The notes under the pieces were generated by a model that saw only the letters and a list, made by a program, of their open reading frames with translations, was not told where the DNA came from and did not search any database. A program made the position numbers and the translations under genes. Positions 10,861 through 21,819 of a DNA stretch of 64,000 bases are shown piece by piece (positions within the stretch are counted from its first letter, which is position 1; each line of letters begins with the position of its first letter). The DNA is taken from positions 113,746,358-113,810,357 of the forward strand of contig NC_084794.1 in NCBI RefSeq assembly GCF_963169125.1, written 5' to 3'. The stretch comes from Humulus lupulus (taxonomy: Eukaryota > Streptophyta > Magnoliopsida > Rosales > Cannabaceae).

Positions 10861-12909
10861 GGCTCATCTACCACGATTGCATGAAAGACTCACCTCTCCC
10901 TCTAGCGTGGGTTTACGACCCCTGTCATGTCCAGGCAGTCTACCCTTTGCCCAGCGCCAATAAGCCCAACTTCTTTCAGCAGAGCAGTGGTGGTCAGTAG
11001 TAAGATGTCCCTTTGTGAGAAAGGGCATGGATAATCTAAGCCCTAACTGGGTACTCATCCTTGTAGTTGGGCCTCGAATATTGCCTTTGATAATTAGAGG
11101 ACGGGAAACACTAAATGAATAAAGGCCGACTAAGCAAAATAGAAAATGGAGACATGAGGAGATAGACACTTATCGATTCTATTAAAGGCTAGGCGAAGTC
11201 AATGATTGTTGCGCCTATCAAAGCTCGTGGTGAAGAAGAACTTGTTTTTGGATTCTCAGCGTTTGTTCTCGTTGTGATGGAGGGTTTGGTAGGGCGAGGC
11301 CCAGTTGGTTAGTTGATAGAATCCATCTTCCTCCTGACCCCATTTCTTGGGGGATGCCTTCAGTTGAAAATGGTAGTGGAACTCTTCGGGGCTCGAGAGG
11401 ACCTAGTTCATTTCCTTACAGAGGACATAGAATGTCGCCAGGAGTCGGTAGGCATTCAGGATCAATTGGACGTGTGAAATCTACATCCACACCAAGAAGT
11501 TGATGAAATACTGGGGGAGTGGAAGGGTCGCCCTCGCCTCAAGATGGCTCTGGTTCCATGTCAAGAACCCATTGTAAGAATAGCAGCCCCTCTCCATTAC
11601 GTCGGCTATTTTATTGATAAAAAGGTTTGACGAGATCTCATAGTGCTCCTCGATCGCCCCAAGCACATTTATTGAATCCAGCTTGGAGACGATGCCCTCA
11701 GATTCGAAGTGATTGGCCCATGGGGGAGACTTGAGAGGGTCTAGGACGGGTCCCACGGGTGGTGGGGAATCCGAGGGACCTGCTTGGGAGGTTTGTGCCT
11801 GATTCATCAGACTTGGTATTGCTAGAGTTATTCCTACTGATGATGAACAAGGTCCAGTGGTTGAAAATGTTCTGGTGCGTTCTATGAACCCATGACATCT
11901 TCCTTATGAACCCACGACGTCTGCCTTCACGTAGTTCTTTGAACTCATGAGTCATTTCTCTGGAAAAGGCTAGGTCTTCACGTTCTCGATATTCCCTATG
12001 CATACAAAGATTCCTGGACAATGGAGATTCTTTGATGATGGGCTCCTCTTGTTCGTCGCAGAGTAGTGAAGGGAAACTGGAGTCGAAGGAGTGGTACCCT
12101 TATTAATTCAATTCTTCGAGTTTAGGGTCACGGGACATTTGAAACAAAAACGAGCAGTTAAGTTCTTTGTTAAGGAAAACAATACCATAGTACCCAAATT
12201 ATCCACACGAAAGAATATTGGTCGTGACGAGGGAGAAGAGAGAAAGGCCCAAAAGGGGAATCTGAGAAATATAGGGCTTATGTGATCAAAAGCGTCGGTA
12301 GGTTTGATAGGTGGTCCTCACATGAATAAACTGGCCTCTGTCAACTGCAAAGATCCTCGCAGAGCTTTTGGGGTAACCGATAGGCTCTAGGGAAAATGGC
12401 GATTGGGAGTAGTTTCTTTCTTCTTTAAAGGAAGCTTGAAAATTGCACAGGGAGGAAGAGAGATGGAAGATTTCTGGTGTATAAGGAAATGAGGGAATAA
12501 TCTCAGCATTAACAAGGGTATTTCAAAATTTGAATCAACGGTCGAATTACAACTGCAAGTACTTGAGTACCATCCGACGTTTCCCTAGAGAAAGTACCAT
12601 CTCGAGACGCCCGTTGAGTTGACAACCTACTACTCGGGACAGACTAGCAAGGGAAGTCGTAGAGTCCTGACCAGTCAAAAGATGACATGTGTCTTCAGCA
12701 TTTAATGTGCTAGAAGAGGTTCGACCATTACACATGCACCATGTGTCCAAGCATTAAATGTAGTCACAACTTTCGAGGTGACCCCATGGCCGACACGTGT
12801 CCCACCGAGCCCAAAGGATTGCTGACCGAGTGAATAAATAATCTTTGCCACATGTCGGGTACCAGGAAGTCTCCTCTGTACACACTATGCCACAGATTTG
12901 GGGGGCAAA
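10861..12909 (-). mobile_element. 3' internal part of a Tat-type element (I) with antisense gene remnant
   Basis: No sense-strand pol is seen. The minus strand carries frames at 11698-12021 and 11481-11807. The latter ends in ATLPLPQYFINFLVWM and, past a stop, continues LILNAYRLLATFYVLCKEMN. This parallels ATLPLHPFF / FQITPNGYRVLFSLYILYN of the antisense gene in F, so it is a third copy of that domain. The region ends with TTTGGGGGGCAAA before the LTR. The 5' half of the element is absent. Confidence 0.55.
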
Positions 12910-13447
12910 TTTTCCAGGCTATTTTCGACTTGTCGGGCACATCAACAAATGAATACACGTGGCAGGAAGTAGAAAAGGTTTCCTCAGAGTCCTCAGAGTG
13001 GTGATCTATTGACGTCATACTAGTGAGCCCCTGCCTCCTCAGTTCTCGAAGAGAGGTCTTGCGAACTCCTACAAACACCTGATGATTGGCTTTTCGAGAG
13101 GGTTTTGAACTCTACCATCTTTATAATGACTCCCCGGGGCACCGAGAACTCTCCATAATGGTTCTACAAGATTTTTGGAGATTTAGGGGACCACTTTCTT
13201 CGGAGGTGGTGCCCAATGTCTTTTCCATTGGATATTTCAGAACGACCTGCTTTTTAGGCTAGATTACCGCCCCTATGGGCCTATGATAGAGTAGCACATG
13301 TAATGTATCTTCTTGCATTCTGAATATTCCCCAAAGAATAAGGGATGATTTGCATTGTAATAAAGGCTGACAACCTATCACTCACCCCCCAGGCCTACTA
13401 CAAATAGGACCTAAGGGGTAATTTGTAAAGATCTGAAACCTTATTTT
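12910..13447 (+). mobile_element. Truncated 3' LTR of element I
   Basis: It starts right after the polypurine tract with TTTTCCAGG (TT in place of the usual TG). It contains a CTACAAATAGG promoter-like motif near 13402 and is cut at 13448 by a CACTA-like terminus. Its right end was not found in the window. Confidence 0.5.
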
Positions 13448-13872
13448 CACTACTAAAAAATAGTGCAGTTACCAAGAAGTCTCCACCTTAATACACTGTA
13501 GTGTTTGGGAGTAATGGGAATCACAGTGTATTCGACTGCAGAGAAAAGCCATGCTTTTAACTGCGATTTTTTAAGTAAACTGCAATGAAAAAAATTCTTT
13601 CTCTGTCATTTTTTTAAAATAAACTGCAGAGAAAGAAATTCTTTAAGTGCAGTTTATTTAAAAAAACCACAGTGAAAACATTTTTTTATATGATTATTTT
13701 TTTTTTTGTTTTCATATATATTTTGATTTCAGATTATTTTTATATATAAAATACCATATTTTACATAACTAAATTTTATATAATAATATAATATATAACA
13801 TATTATTATATACCTAATTTTATAAATTATTATCTAAATAAATGATAACTCCATTTTAGTGTCGTTTTAGAA
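13448..13872 (+). mobile_element. CACTA-like DNA transposon terminus (fragment)
   Basis: CACTACTAAAAAATAGTGCAG at 13448 looks like the terminal repeat of a CACTA/EnSpm element. It is followed by subterminal repeats in both orientations (ACTGCAGAGAAA, AACTGCAATGAAA, GTGCAGTTTATT, CACAGTG) down to about 13690, then by AT-rich sequence. No opposite terminus (TAGTAGTG) and no transposase were seen, so it is a fragment or a disrupted non-autonomous copy. Confidence 0.45.
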
Positions 13873-15265
13873 TGTGTTTTTGTGGTAATCTTGAGTCATT
13901 ATGTTTGTTTTGTGCAAGATTTTGGTTGTGTTTGTCTTTGTTGTAGGTCGGTACTTTGGATCATAAGCTAAACGCAAAAAGAAAAGGAAATGGTGGAAAA
14001 GTGGAGCTTTCAGTGGTTGTTCAACTCAAATTGTTGTTAAGGATTAGTTATAATTAGTTTTTGATGAAGGAAGAATGGCAAAAGGTTAAGATCTGAAAAA
14101 AAAAATGGAATTATAGTTGCGACATGGTGTTAAGGGTCGCAACTCTAGCAAAGTCAGAGACTGAAAGTTCGCTGAAAGGAATTAGAGCCGCGACTTGGTC
14201 AAGAGAGCCGCGACACTAGAAGAAACAGAGGCAATTCTAGGAGGATCATGGAGAGGCAGGGCGCGACCTGGAATTAGAGAGTCGTGGCGAATGCAGATTT
14301 TAACCAGATGTTGAAGTGCTAAAACAGGACACGAGCCATGACCGGCCTAGTCGCAACCCGCCTTTGAAAAAAAGAGGAATTCATTTTTTTTTTTTTTAAA
14401 TTCAGACTTTAGGGTTTAATTAGGGTTAGGTCAAATTTTAATTACGAATTTAGAGATTAAATTTAATTCTGAGACAAGTTTTTCTACACTTTCATATTTT
14501 TATTTCTTCTTCAAGTCTTTGAATTTTATGTTTCTGAATAATTATTTTGTTGTTTTAGTCATGTCTGATATGAACTAAATACCTCTATCTAGGGGTTAAT
14601 GTAGTCGCTTGGATTTCTATTTAATATTATTATTATTATTATGTTCTATTGATTCTTCTTCTTTATTATAATTTATTTAATGTTTGCTAAATGCTAGTAA
14701 GTATCTGATCAATATTTGCTTGAATTATGATTTTGATTGAAAATTCGAAAGATGAGAATTGAATATGCTGTCGTTATATAGACATAGGTTACATATTGAC
14801 GAAACTACTTGTATGGCTTGTGTAGCAATTAGGTTCTATGCTTCATGTCTGCAATATGTCTAAGTTTATCACAGAGATGTAGAAAACTTGCATATAGATT
14901 GATAATATAGGTTGAGATCTTATATCTTAAAAAAGAATATGAATCAATTTATGTTAACCTGCTATTATAATAGGAAGAAAGAAATTTAGAACTGATTAAT
15001 AAAGTTAATAGAATGAAAAGTTGATGAAGTTAATACCCTATGTCTTTTATTATTGATTTTCATCTTTTGATTAATTGTTTTGTTTACAGCTATTTAAATT
15101 GTGTTTGTAATTAGATTTATTTATCTTATCTTCACTTGCCAAATAGAAAGTAAAGAGCAATTATTGACAATTGGGTTATAGTCTCTGTGGGAACGATTCT
15201 TATTTACTATCTTTATTACTTGAATCGATTAAGTATACTTGTGTATTATATTTTCGCGATAAGTT
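13873..15265 (+). mobile_element. Athila-like LTR
   Basis: It starts about TGTGTTTTTGTGG and ends before a gypsy-type primer site. Near the end it has GTCTCTGTGGGAACGATTC, the sort of stretch seen before the primer site of Athila-like elements. A 250-bp block (14110-14360) repeats GCCGCGAC/GTCGCAAC-like motifs. Boundaries are approximate. Confidence 0.5.
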
Positions 15266-15267
15266 TT

Positions 15268-15285
15268 TGGCGCTGTTGTCAGGGA
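15268..15285 (+). other. Primer-binding site of the Athila-like element
   Basis: TGGCGCTGTTGTCAGGGA differs by a few transitions from the widespread plant gypsy primer site TGGCGCCGTTGCCGGGGA. It directly follows the putative LTR end. Confidence 0.65.
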
Positions 15286-15533
15286 CTATTTAATCAATAT
15301 CAAATATAATTGATTCTTGTACTACTTTGGGTTTTCTTTAACACCTATTATGATGTGTTTTTCTATTTGTTTCTCAATTTCAGGATCTACAGTAGTTTTG
15401 GTTTATGCGATGAGGTAAAACAACATAGATATTACCGGTGAATCCTGAGATTTAGAGAACCTGTAGACAAAATCGGTAGAATAAGAGGTTAGAGGGAAGG
15501 AAGGCTGCAAACCAAGGGAATGAAGTAAATAAT
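15286..15533 (+). pseudogene. Gag 5' leader/N-terminal remnant of the Athila-like element
   Basis: Reading across stops gives an NPEI..RT.RQNR-like motif near 15440-15490, which recalls the gag start of Athila-type elements. Element A interrupts it at 15534. The sequence right of A (36392 onward) begins with a Glu-rich stretch that may continue it. Confidence 0.35.
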
Positions 15534-18370
15534 TGTAACGCCCTACTACCCAGGGACCGTTACGGTGTGCATTTAAACAGTGCTATACTCGCTAATCGAG
15601 TCATTCAGCCATAATCGTGTAACTAAGTATGATTAACGATTTATGATTAAAATTTTTGGTTAAGATACAATGTTTCACTAAAACGTTTACCATATACATT
15701 GGGATCCCAAAAATATAATTTAAAGGTTGATTACAACAAAAGATTTACAGCCAGCCGACCTAAGCAAAAAAATAGGGTTTAACCCTAGTTTCTCTTTAAA
15801 CCCTCGGCCGTGGCGGTCGAGCAGCCGCATATGTACACATCATCACCTAAGCTCTCCAACTCAAGGATGGTCCAACTTTCTTTTGCCTTTACCTGCACCA
15901 CATAGCACCCATGAGCCGAAGCTCATCAAGAAAACTCAATATGCTCATGAACAAGTAATAACATGTTACTAAGTCATAATAGGTATGCCTAGCAGGAATA
16001 ACCCTACTCATGCATGCAAGCAGGTACAAAGAAATGTTTGTGGAATCCTGTGCTCTGAGTAGATGACTAATAAGTCTCTCGCTCTGAGGTAGATGACTAA
16101 TAAGTCCCTCTGAGGTAGACGACTAATTAGTCTATCAGAATAGTTGACTAATAAGTCACTCTCTAAATAGATGACTGATAAGTCTATCTCTGTATAGCTG
16201 ACTAATAAGTCTATCTCTTTATGGATGACTGATAAGTCTATATCGGTTAGATGACTGATAAGTCTATCCTAATTAGATGACTAAAAGTCTATCTCTTAGG
16301 TAGATGACTAATAAGTTTATCTCTGTATGGATGACTGATAAATCTATCTCGGTTAGATGACTGATAAGTCTATCTCTTGGGTAGATGACTAATAAGTCTC
16401 TTTGTATAGATAACTAATAAGTCTCTCTGTATAGATGACTAATAAGTCTCTCTGTATGGATAATTGATAAGTCTATCTCTGTGTAGATGACTGATAAGTC
16501 TCTCTGTATAGATAATTGATAAGTCTATCTCTGTATAGATGACTGATAAGTCTATCTCTGTATAGATGACTGATAAGTCTATCTCTGAGGTCCCATACCC
16601 TCCTAGCCATGTGACGTGTAGGTCACCTTAGCCTTTTGGCTCTGGCTCTAAATAACTAGCCTTTAGACTAGACTAGCACTTTTAGTTTTCATCGAACTTA
16701 AGGTCGGTCAAGCATCTCATGCTTATGATGATAATGCTTATGTCAATTAGATCTAATATTTCCAGCTTGTGTTAAACACGCTAATACCGTTCTTGACTCA
16801 TAAGAAAATACCATACGACCAGTGCTCAGCACTACTGCTGAACTTGATTAATAAGTCACAGCTTCACAATTAATACTGACACTATTGCCGATTCTGACTA
16901 ATAAGTCAGTACCATTCATAGATAAGCAAATTGCCAAGCATTTGATATGCATTCCAGATATACAAATAGAGCATTCAACATGCTACATCAAAAACCATGC
17001 ATGTCACATTCTGGGTGTAGTTTTCTTACCTCTGGTTCGAGCGAAAAATAATAAATGAACAACCCGTGAGAACGATCGATCCTTTGATCCCTTAGCGATC
17101 ACCTAGTCATAACCAAATATGGAATCCAATTAATGAAATCAACAATAAAAGGTTCTTGACCTAAACCTCACTCCCAAGACCTTGAATCGTACTCAAACAG
17201 TTAGTAGATTCGATCCTGAGCCTTGGGAATTGAAACCTCGAGCCAAAAACCCTCAAAATTTCCCAAAAGAGGACCCTGGAAAAATAGGGTAGCGCTGCCC
17301 CTCTAGCGCCTAAGAGCTACAACCAGAATTGAATTGCCCTGGCTAGCGCTGTAGTGCCCTCCCTTGGGCGCTGTAGCGCTAGGACCAGGTTGATCTAGCC
17401 CTGGTTTTTACTCCTTCGATTTCTCCACTTCCAAGATTCAAAAATTGATTCCAAACTTCATTCAAACTCACAAATGAACCCAAATACCCAACATACAAGT
17501 CCTAGGCATCAAAACCCAATCAACCTATGCCAAAAACTTCCATCAATTCTCAACTATCAACTTAAAAATCCCAATTGAAAACAGAGAAATAAACCAGAGA
17601 TTTCATGGCTAAAACCTTACCTCAAACTCAAGATGGAACCCTCTTCAGTAGTAGAACAAAACCCTAGACCCTCAAGGCTTGGTTCCCTAGCTTGAATCTT
17701 CAAAAGGAGCTTCAAAATTCCAAAGGAAAAAGAGGAAGAAAAGTGATTACGAGAAGAAGAAGGAGAAGCTCTGTTTTTCTTAAGATTTCTACAGCCTTCT
17801 AACTCAGCATATATCCCCAAGGTCAAATGACCAAAATGCCCCCAAGCCTATTTTATTTCCTTAACAGCCTCCAAGGGAAAAATCGTCCATTTTCCTCTAA
17901 TCCCGTTAATCATAATTAACGTCCTCCAATTCTCGTTATTCCAAGTATTCTCAAATGCTAATAAATCATATCTCATTACCCTTTAATTCTCGATATTGTA
18001 CTAATCCTCAAATTGCCCCGAGACTCACCCCGAGCTCCGAAATTAACTCCGTTATGACCAAACTGCTAACTTGCATTCAAAGATCGTCTCATGCCGAATG
18101 GCTCGAAAAAATCCACATTATAATGTGGTCTTATTAATAATTCACCAACATGCATGAAAATATACAAATATGTCCTCAACTGTATGAAAATAATTCACCA
18201 AAATTCCTTTATAATGAAAAGTGGACCCATATGCATGCATTTATCATCATATAATAATATAATTCACATAATCATGCATATAATAATTTAATGGCATAAT
18301 AAATCAATTATGACCCTCCCGGCCACCTAATCAAGGTCCTAAACCTTATTAGGAAATTTGAGTCATTACA
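15534..18370 (-). mobile_element. 3' LTR of Tekay-like element A
   Basis: It runs TGTAACGCCC to CATTACA on the plus strand. The element reads on the minus strand, because a polypurine tract (TAAGGAGGGGATAGT on the minus strand) abuts 18371. The length, 2837 bp, fits Tekay/Del-type long LTRs. It holds a 20-unit minisatellite (16057-16584) and AGCGCT dyads at 17292, 17345 and 17375. The other LTR of A is at 34663-36391. Confidence 0.8.
16057..16584. repeat. Minisatellite inside the LTR of element A
   Basis: About 20 imperfect units of 24-28 bp, each ending GATGACTRATAAGTC and joined by TATCTCTGTATA- or TATCTCGGTTA-type linkers. The same array at 35185-35535 has about 13 units by my count, and the related solo LTR C has only about four (23795-23905, inverted). 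Confidence 0.9.
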
Positions 18371-19742
18371 ACTATCCCCTCCTTACAGAAATTTCGTTCT
18401 CAAAATTTATCTGAACCGCTTGGAATATAAATCCCGCACAACTTATTCCAGTTTCCTAGGTCGTTCCCTCGACCTCACTGTTTCTGTATCATACCTTAAC
18501 TGAATGTATAACTTTGATTCTTAGAACCTTGTTCTTTCTGTTAAAAGCTGAACTGGCTACTCCTCACAAAATAACTTAGTCTCTAATTCCAAATCCTCAT
18601 AACTCAACACATAAGTTTATTCTAACCCATGTCCTCAACATGAAAATATAAAATACACCGTATAAGGCCAATCCAAAGGCAACTTGACCGGTCCTATCCA
18701 AGATTCAAACAGTCTTACTAATCTAGGGCTCAACTTGCCCATATCTCCTCACCCCTTTCCATGGTGATACATTAAGGAATATACAATCTTCTACTTGGAA
18801 CTCCATGTTCCTGCTTTTCAATCATCATAACTTTTCCATTTACTCTGATAAGTGAGCATCCAAGCTCTAACCTCTTCAATAAGATCATTGAGGCTATTAT
18901 ACCAAGCTCAGGATCCAGATATAATATCTCATTCATCTCGTAAGATGCCCTTCCAATAACTGGATAGCTCTCTCTCTGATTTACCATTAGTCTGAGAGTA
19001 ATAAGCTGTATTAAATTCTAACTGTATATTCATTTCCTTCTACAACCTTCCCCAAAACTTGGAAGTAATAATAGAGTCTTAATCTAATAAGATAGACCTC
19101 AAATTCTATGAAGGCGTACTACCTCTCTCACATAGAGATTTGTATACTGATCAACTGTGTTACTTGTCCTTACTGATAGAAGTGAACTTACTTTAAATAC
19201 TGGCCCATAGTGACCCAATCCAAATCACGTTGACCCACTATCCTGGGCAACCCCACCGCGAAACCCATCGCGATGTTCCCATATTTCCACTATGGAATAC
19301 TCAAAGGCTACAATAGCCTTACTAGTTTCTGATACTCTACCTTGACCTGCTAACAGGTTAAGAACTTTGTCATGTATTCTGTCAGGTCCCTCTCCATCCT
19401 AGGCCACCAATATAAAGCTTTCAAACCTTAATACATCTTTCATAATGCCTGGATGAAGAGAATAAAAGAGTAGTATGCGATTCATCCAGAATCCCTCGTT
19501 AAATCCCACTGTCCATCGGATCCCAAGTCCGACCCTTATACCACAATAAACTAATACCTGACACTATATAGTACTTAGCTAATCCATCTAAGACTTTCCC
19601 CTCACTTCTCCCATCCATGGGTCACTTAACTGTCTTTCCTTTGATCCTTCCAGAAATAATAATCTCAAGTATAAAGTTGGCCACTTGGCCCACCAGTAAC
19701 TCCACTTTAGTTCTGGTGATATCCTTTAACTAATATGATGCA
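18371..19742 (-). pseudogene. Pol 3' end (integrase/chromodomain side) of element A
   Basis: A minus-strand coding remnant begins at the polypurine tract. Its nucleotide sequence parallels 24842-26660 of element B (for example, the stretch near 18745 matches the one near 25240), but indels and stops leave only a 71-codon frame at 18772-18987. At 19743-19747 (TAGGC) it is interrupted by element B inside the RNase H coding region. Confidence 0.6.
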
Positions 19743-20266
19743 TAGGCTGTAATGCCTTGGTTACCCCAGAACAGTTACGGTGAACGGTGAACCAAAAATT
19801 TAACTTGCTACTCGAGTCCTTTGGTTAAAAACGTGCTTCTAAGTGTTATTAACAGGTTAAGATGGAAAACCAATCAAAAGGAAAGGATATATTTTATTTA
19901 ATGCTTAAAACTGTTCATGGGCCCATAAAAAACATTTACAAGTTATTTACAACTCAAAACGGTCATTACTGTTTAAATTTACAACCCGCCGACCTAGGCG
20001 GCAAGAATAGGGTAAACCCCCAAGTTCCTCTGAGAACTCCTTGGCCGTGGTGGTCAAGCGGCCGCATATGTACACATCACCACCTAAGCTCTCCACTCAA
20101 GGCTGGGTGAGCTTTTCTTTCCCTTTACTTGCACCACATAGCACCCATGAGCCAAAGCCCAACAAGAAAACACAATATAGCATGAATATAGTATCAATAA
20201 TGATCATAATCATCATTCAGGACTCTCAGTCCAAAACAGATGAGTGACAGTCACAAAAGTCACTAA

Positions 20267-20386
20267 GGTGGGTTCTGTTCCGTCTAGCCATGTGACGATA
20301 GGGTCACCGGGGCTTAACAAATAAGTGGTGGGTTCCATTCCCTCTAGCCATGTGACGATAGGGTCACCGGGGCTTAACAAATAAGT
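20267..20386. repeat. 60-bp tandem duplication in the LTR of element B
   Basis: Two adjacent copies, each starting GGTGGGTTC and ending AACAAATAAGT with CCATGTGACGATAGGGTCACC in the middle. The same duplication is in the right LTR at about 30341-30461, so it predates the insertion of B. Confidence 0.9.
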
Positions 20387-21819
20387 GAACCTTTCACTAG
20401 CTTAAACAGGATAGGTGCATGATGACTAGTCACTAACATAACCTACCTCATGACCATAGAGTCATAACCATGGGATTCCGCTCCCTAGCCATGTGACAAG
20501 CAGTCACCTAGGCCTTAGGCCCTGGCTCTAAGTAACTAGTCTTAGACTAGTAAAGCGCTTATAAGTTTCATCGACCTTAGGGTCGGTCCTGCATTCATGC
20601 TTTAGAGTCATTCAACGTTGATATTGATTAGATCTAAACTTTAATCGTCCCTGCGTTCAGGACGCTTATGCCGTTTCTGACTCTCAGGTTAGTAATATGT
20701 GACCAGTGTCGTCCCTGACTAATCAGTGCCATACACAAGTAAGCAAGCTCTGCTAAGCATTTAATATGCAATCACTGTCCACATTTATCAACCGACATCC
20801 CTCAAAACCAATTATGCATGTCATATACATAGGTGTAGTTTTCTTACCTCTGATTCGAGCAAGAATGAATAAAAGAACGACCCATGAGAACGATCTGACT
20901 TTTAGCCCTTTAGCGGTCACCTAATCATAACCAAATATAGGATACCATCAATAAAATGAACAACAAAGGTTCCCAAACCAAGATCTAGCCTCCGGGACAT
21001 CAATCCCCACTAATCCGAGTAGTAGGAACAATCCCGAGGCCTAAAACCAAGTTCCCGAGGCCTAAACACTCAAACGGCCTCAAAACCACTCAAGAGCCGC
21101 GACCCTAGCACCTTGAGTCATGGCCTCCAGCCACACATGGAGCAAGGGCCACTGCACCTCATACCCAGGGCCGCGGCGCCCAGCAAGGCCAAAATGCTCC
21201 ACCTGCTTCTTCGAGCTAGGGCCGCGACCCCTAACCCAGAACCAGCCAAAACTCAACCTCCTCCATCCCAAAACCTCCAAAAACATACCTAAACACTTCC
21301 AAATCCAAAAATCAAAGTTCCCAAAGTTATGAATGATCCAAAACCATCAAATCCCGAGGCTCAAACGAACCAAAAACTCAACGATTCACAAAACCCAATT
21401 CGAAGCTTAGAAACTCTAAAAACTCAAAACTTAAAACTTAGATTACCTTTGATTGGGTTGTTTCTCGTCAAATCCTTCAGTCAAGAAGCTTATAATATTT
21501 CCTAGGATCGCTATGCCTCGATCCTCGCTTGATTCTGACTCCTAGAACTCGAGATTTCTTCGAAAATGCCTCGAACGGTAAAACGAACTAACAGGAAGAG
21601 AGAAAGGGTTTTCTAACGTACGGTTCTATCTGACAAGCTACTTCAAGCTTAAGTAACCTCAAATAAAACCTAGGGCTCGGGGTCCCAAAAATAACCCCGA
21701 GAACATTATAGTCAAAACCTCCAGAATTTCCTCCTAATCTCAATAACTCTCAATTTATCATCAAATAACATTCTCATTACTCAATATCCTAATAAAAGAT
21801 CCCTTTATGACAAAACCAC

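Noticed and set aside
13687..13860. Possible matrix-attachment or origin-like AT-rich block
   Set aside because: AT-richness alone, between a CACTA fragment and an LTR, is not evidence of function.
16057..16584. CRISPR-like array
   Set aside because: Units are directly adjacent and degenerate, with no unique spacers of constant length, and lie inside a plant LTR.
17617..17826. Ser-rich minus-strand frame
   Set aside because: It lies inside the LTR of element A, next to its leader; low complexity and not conserved in the other LTR.
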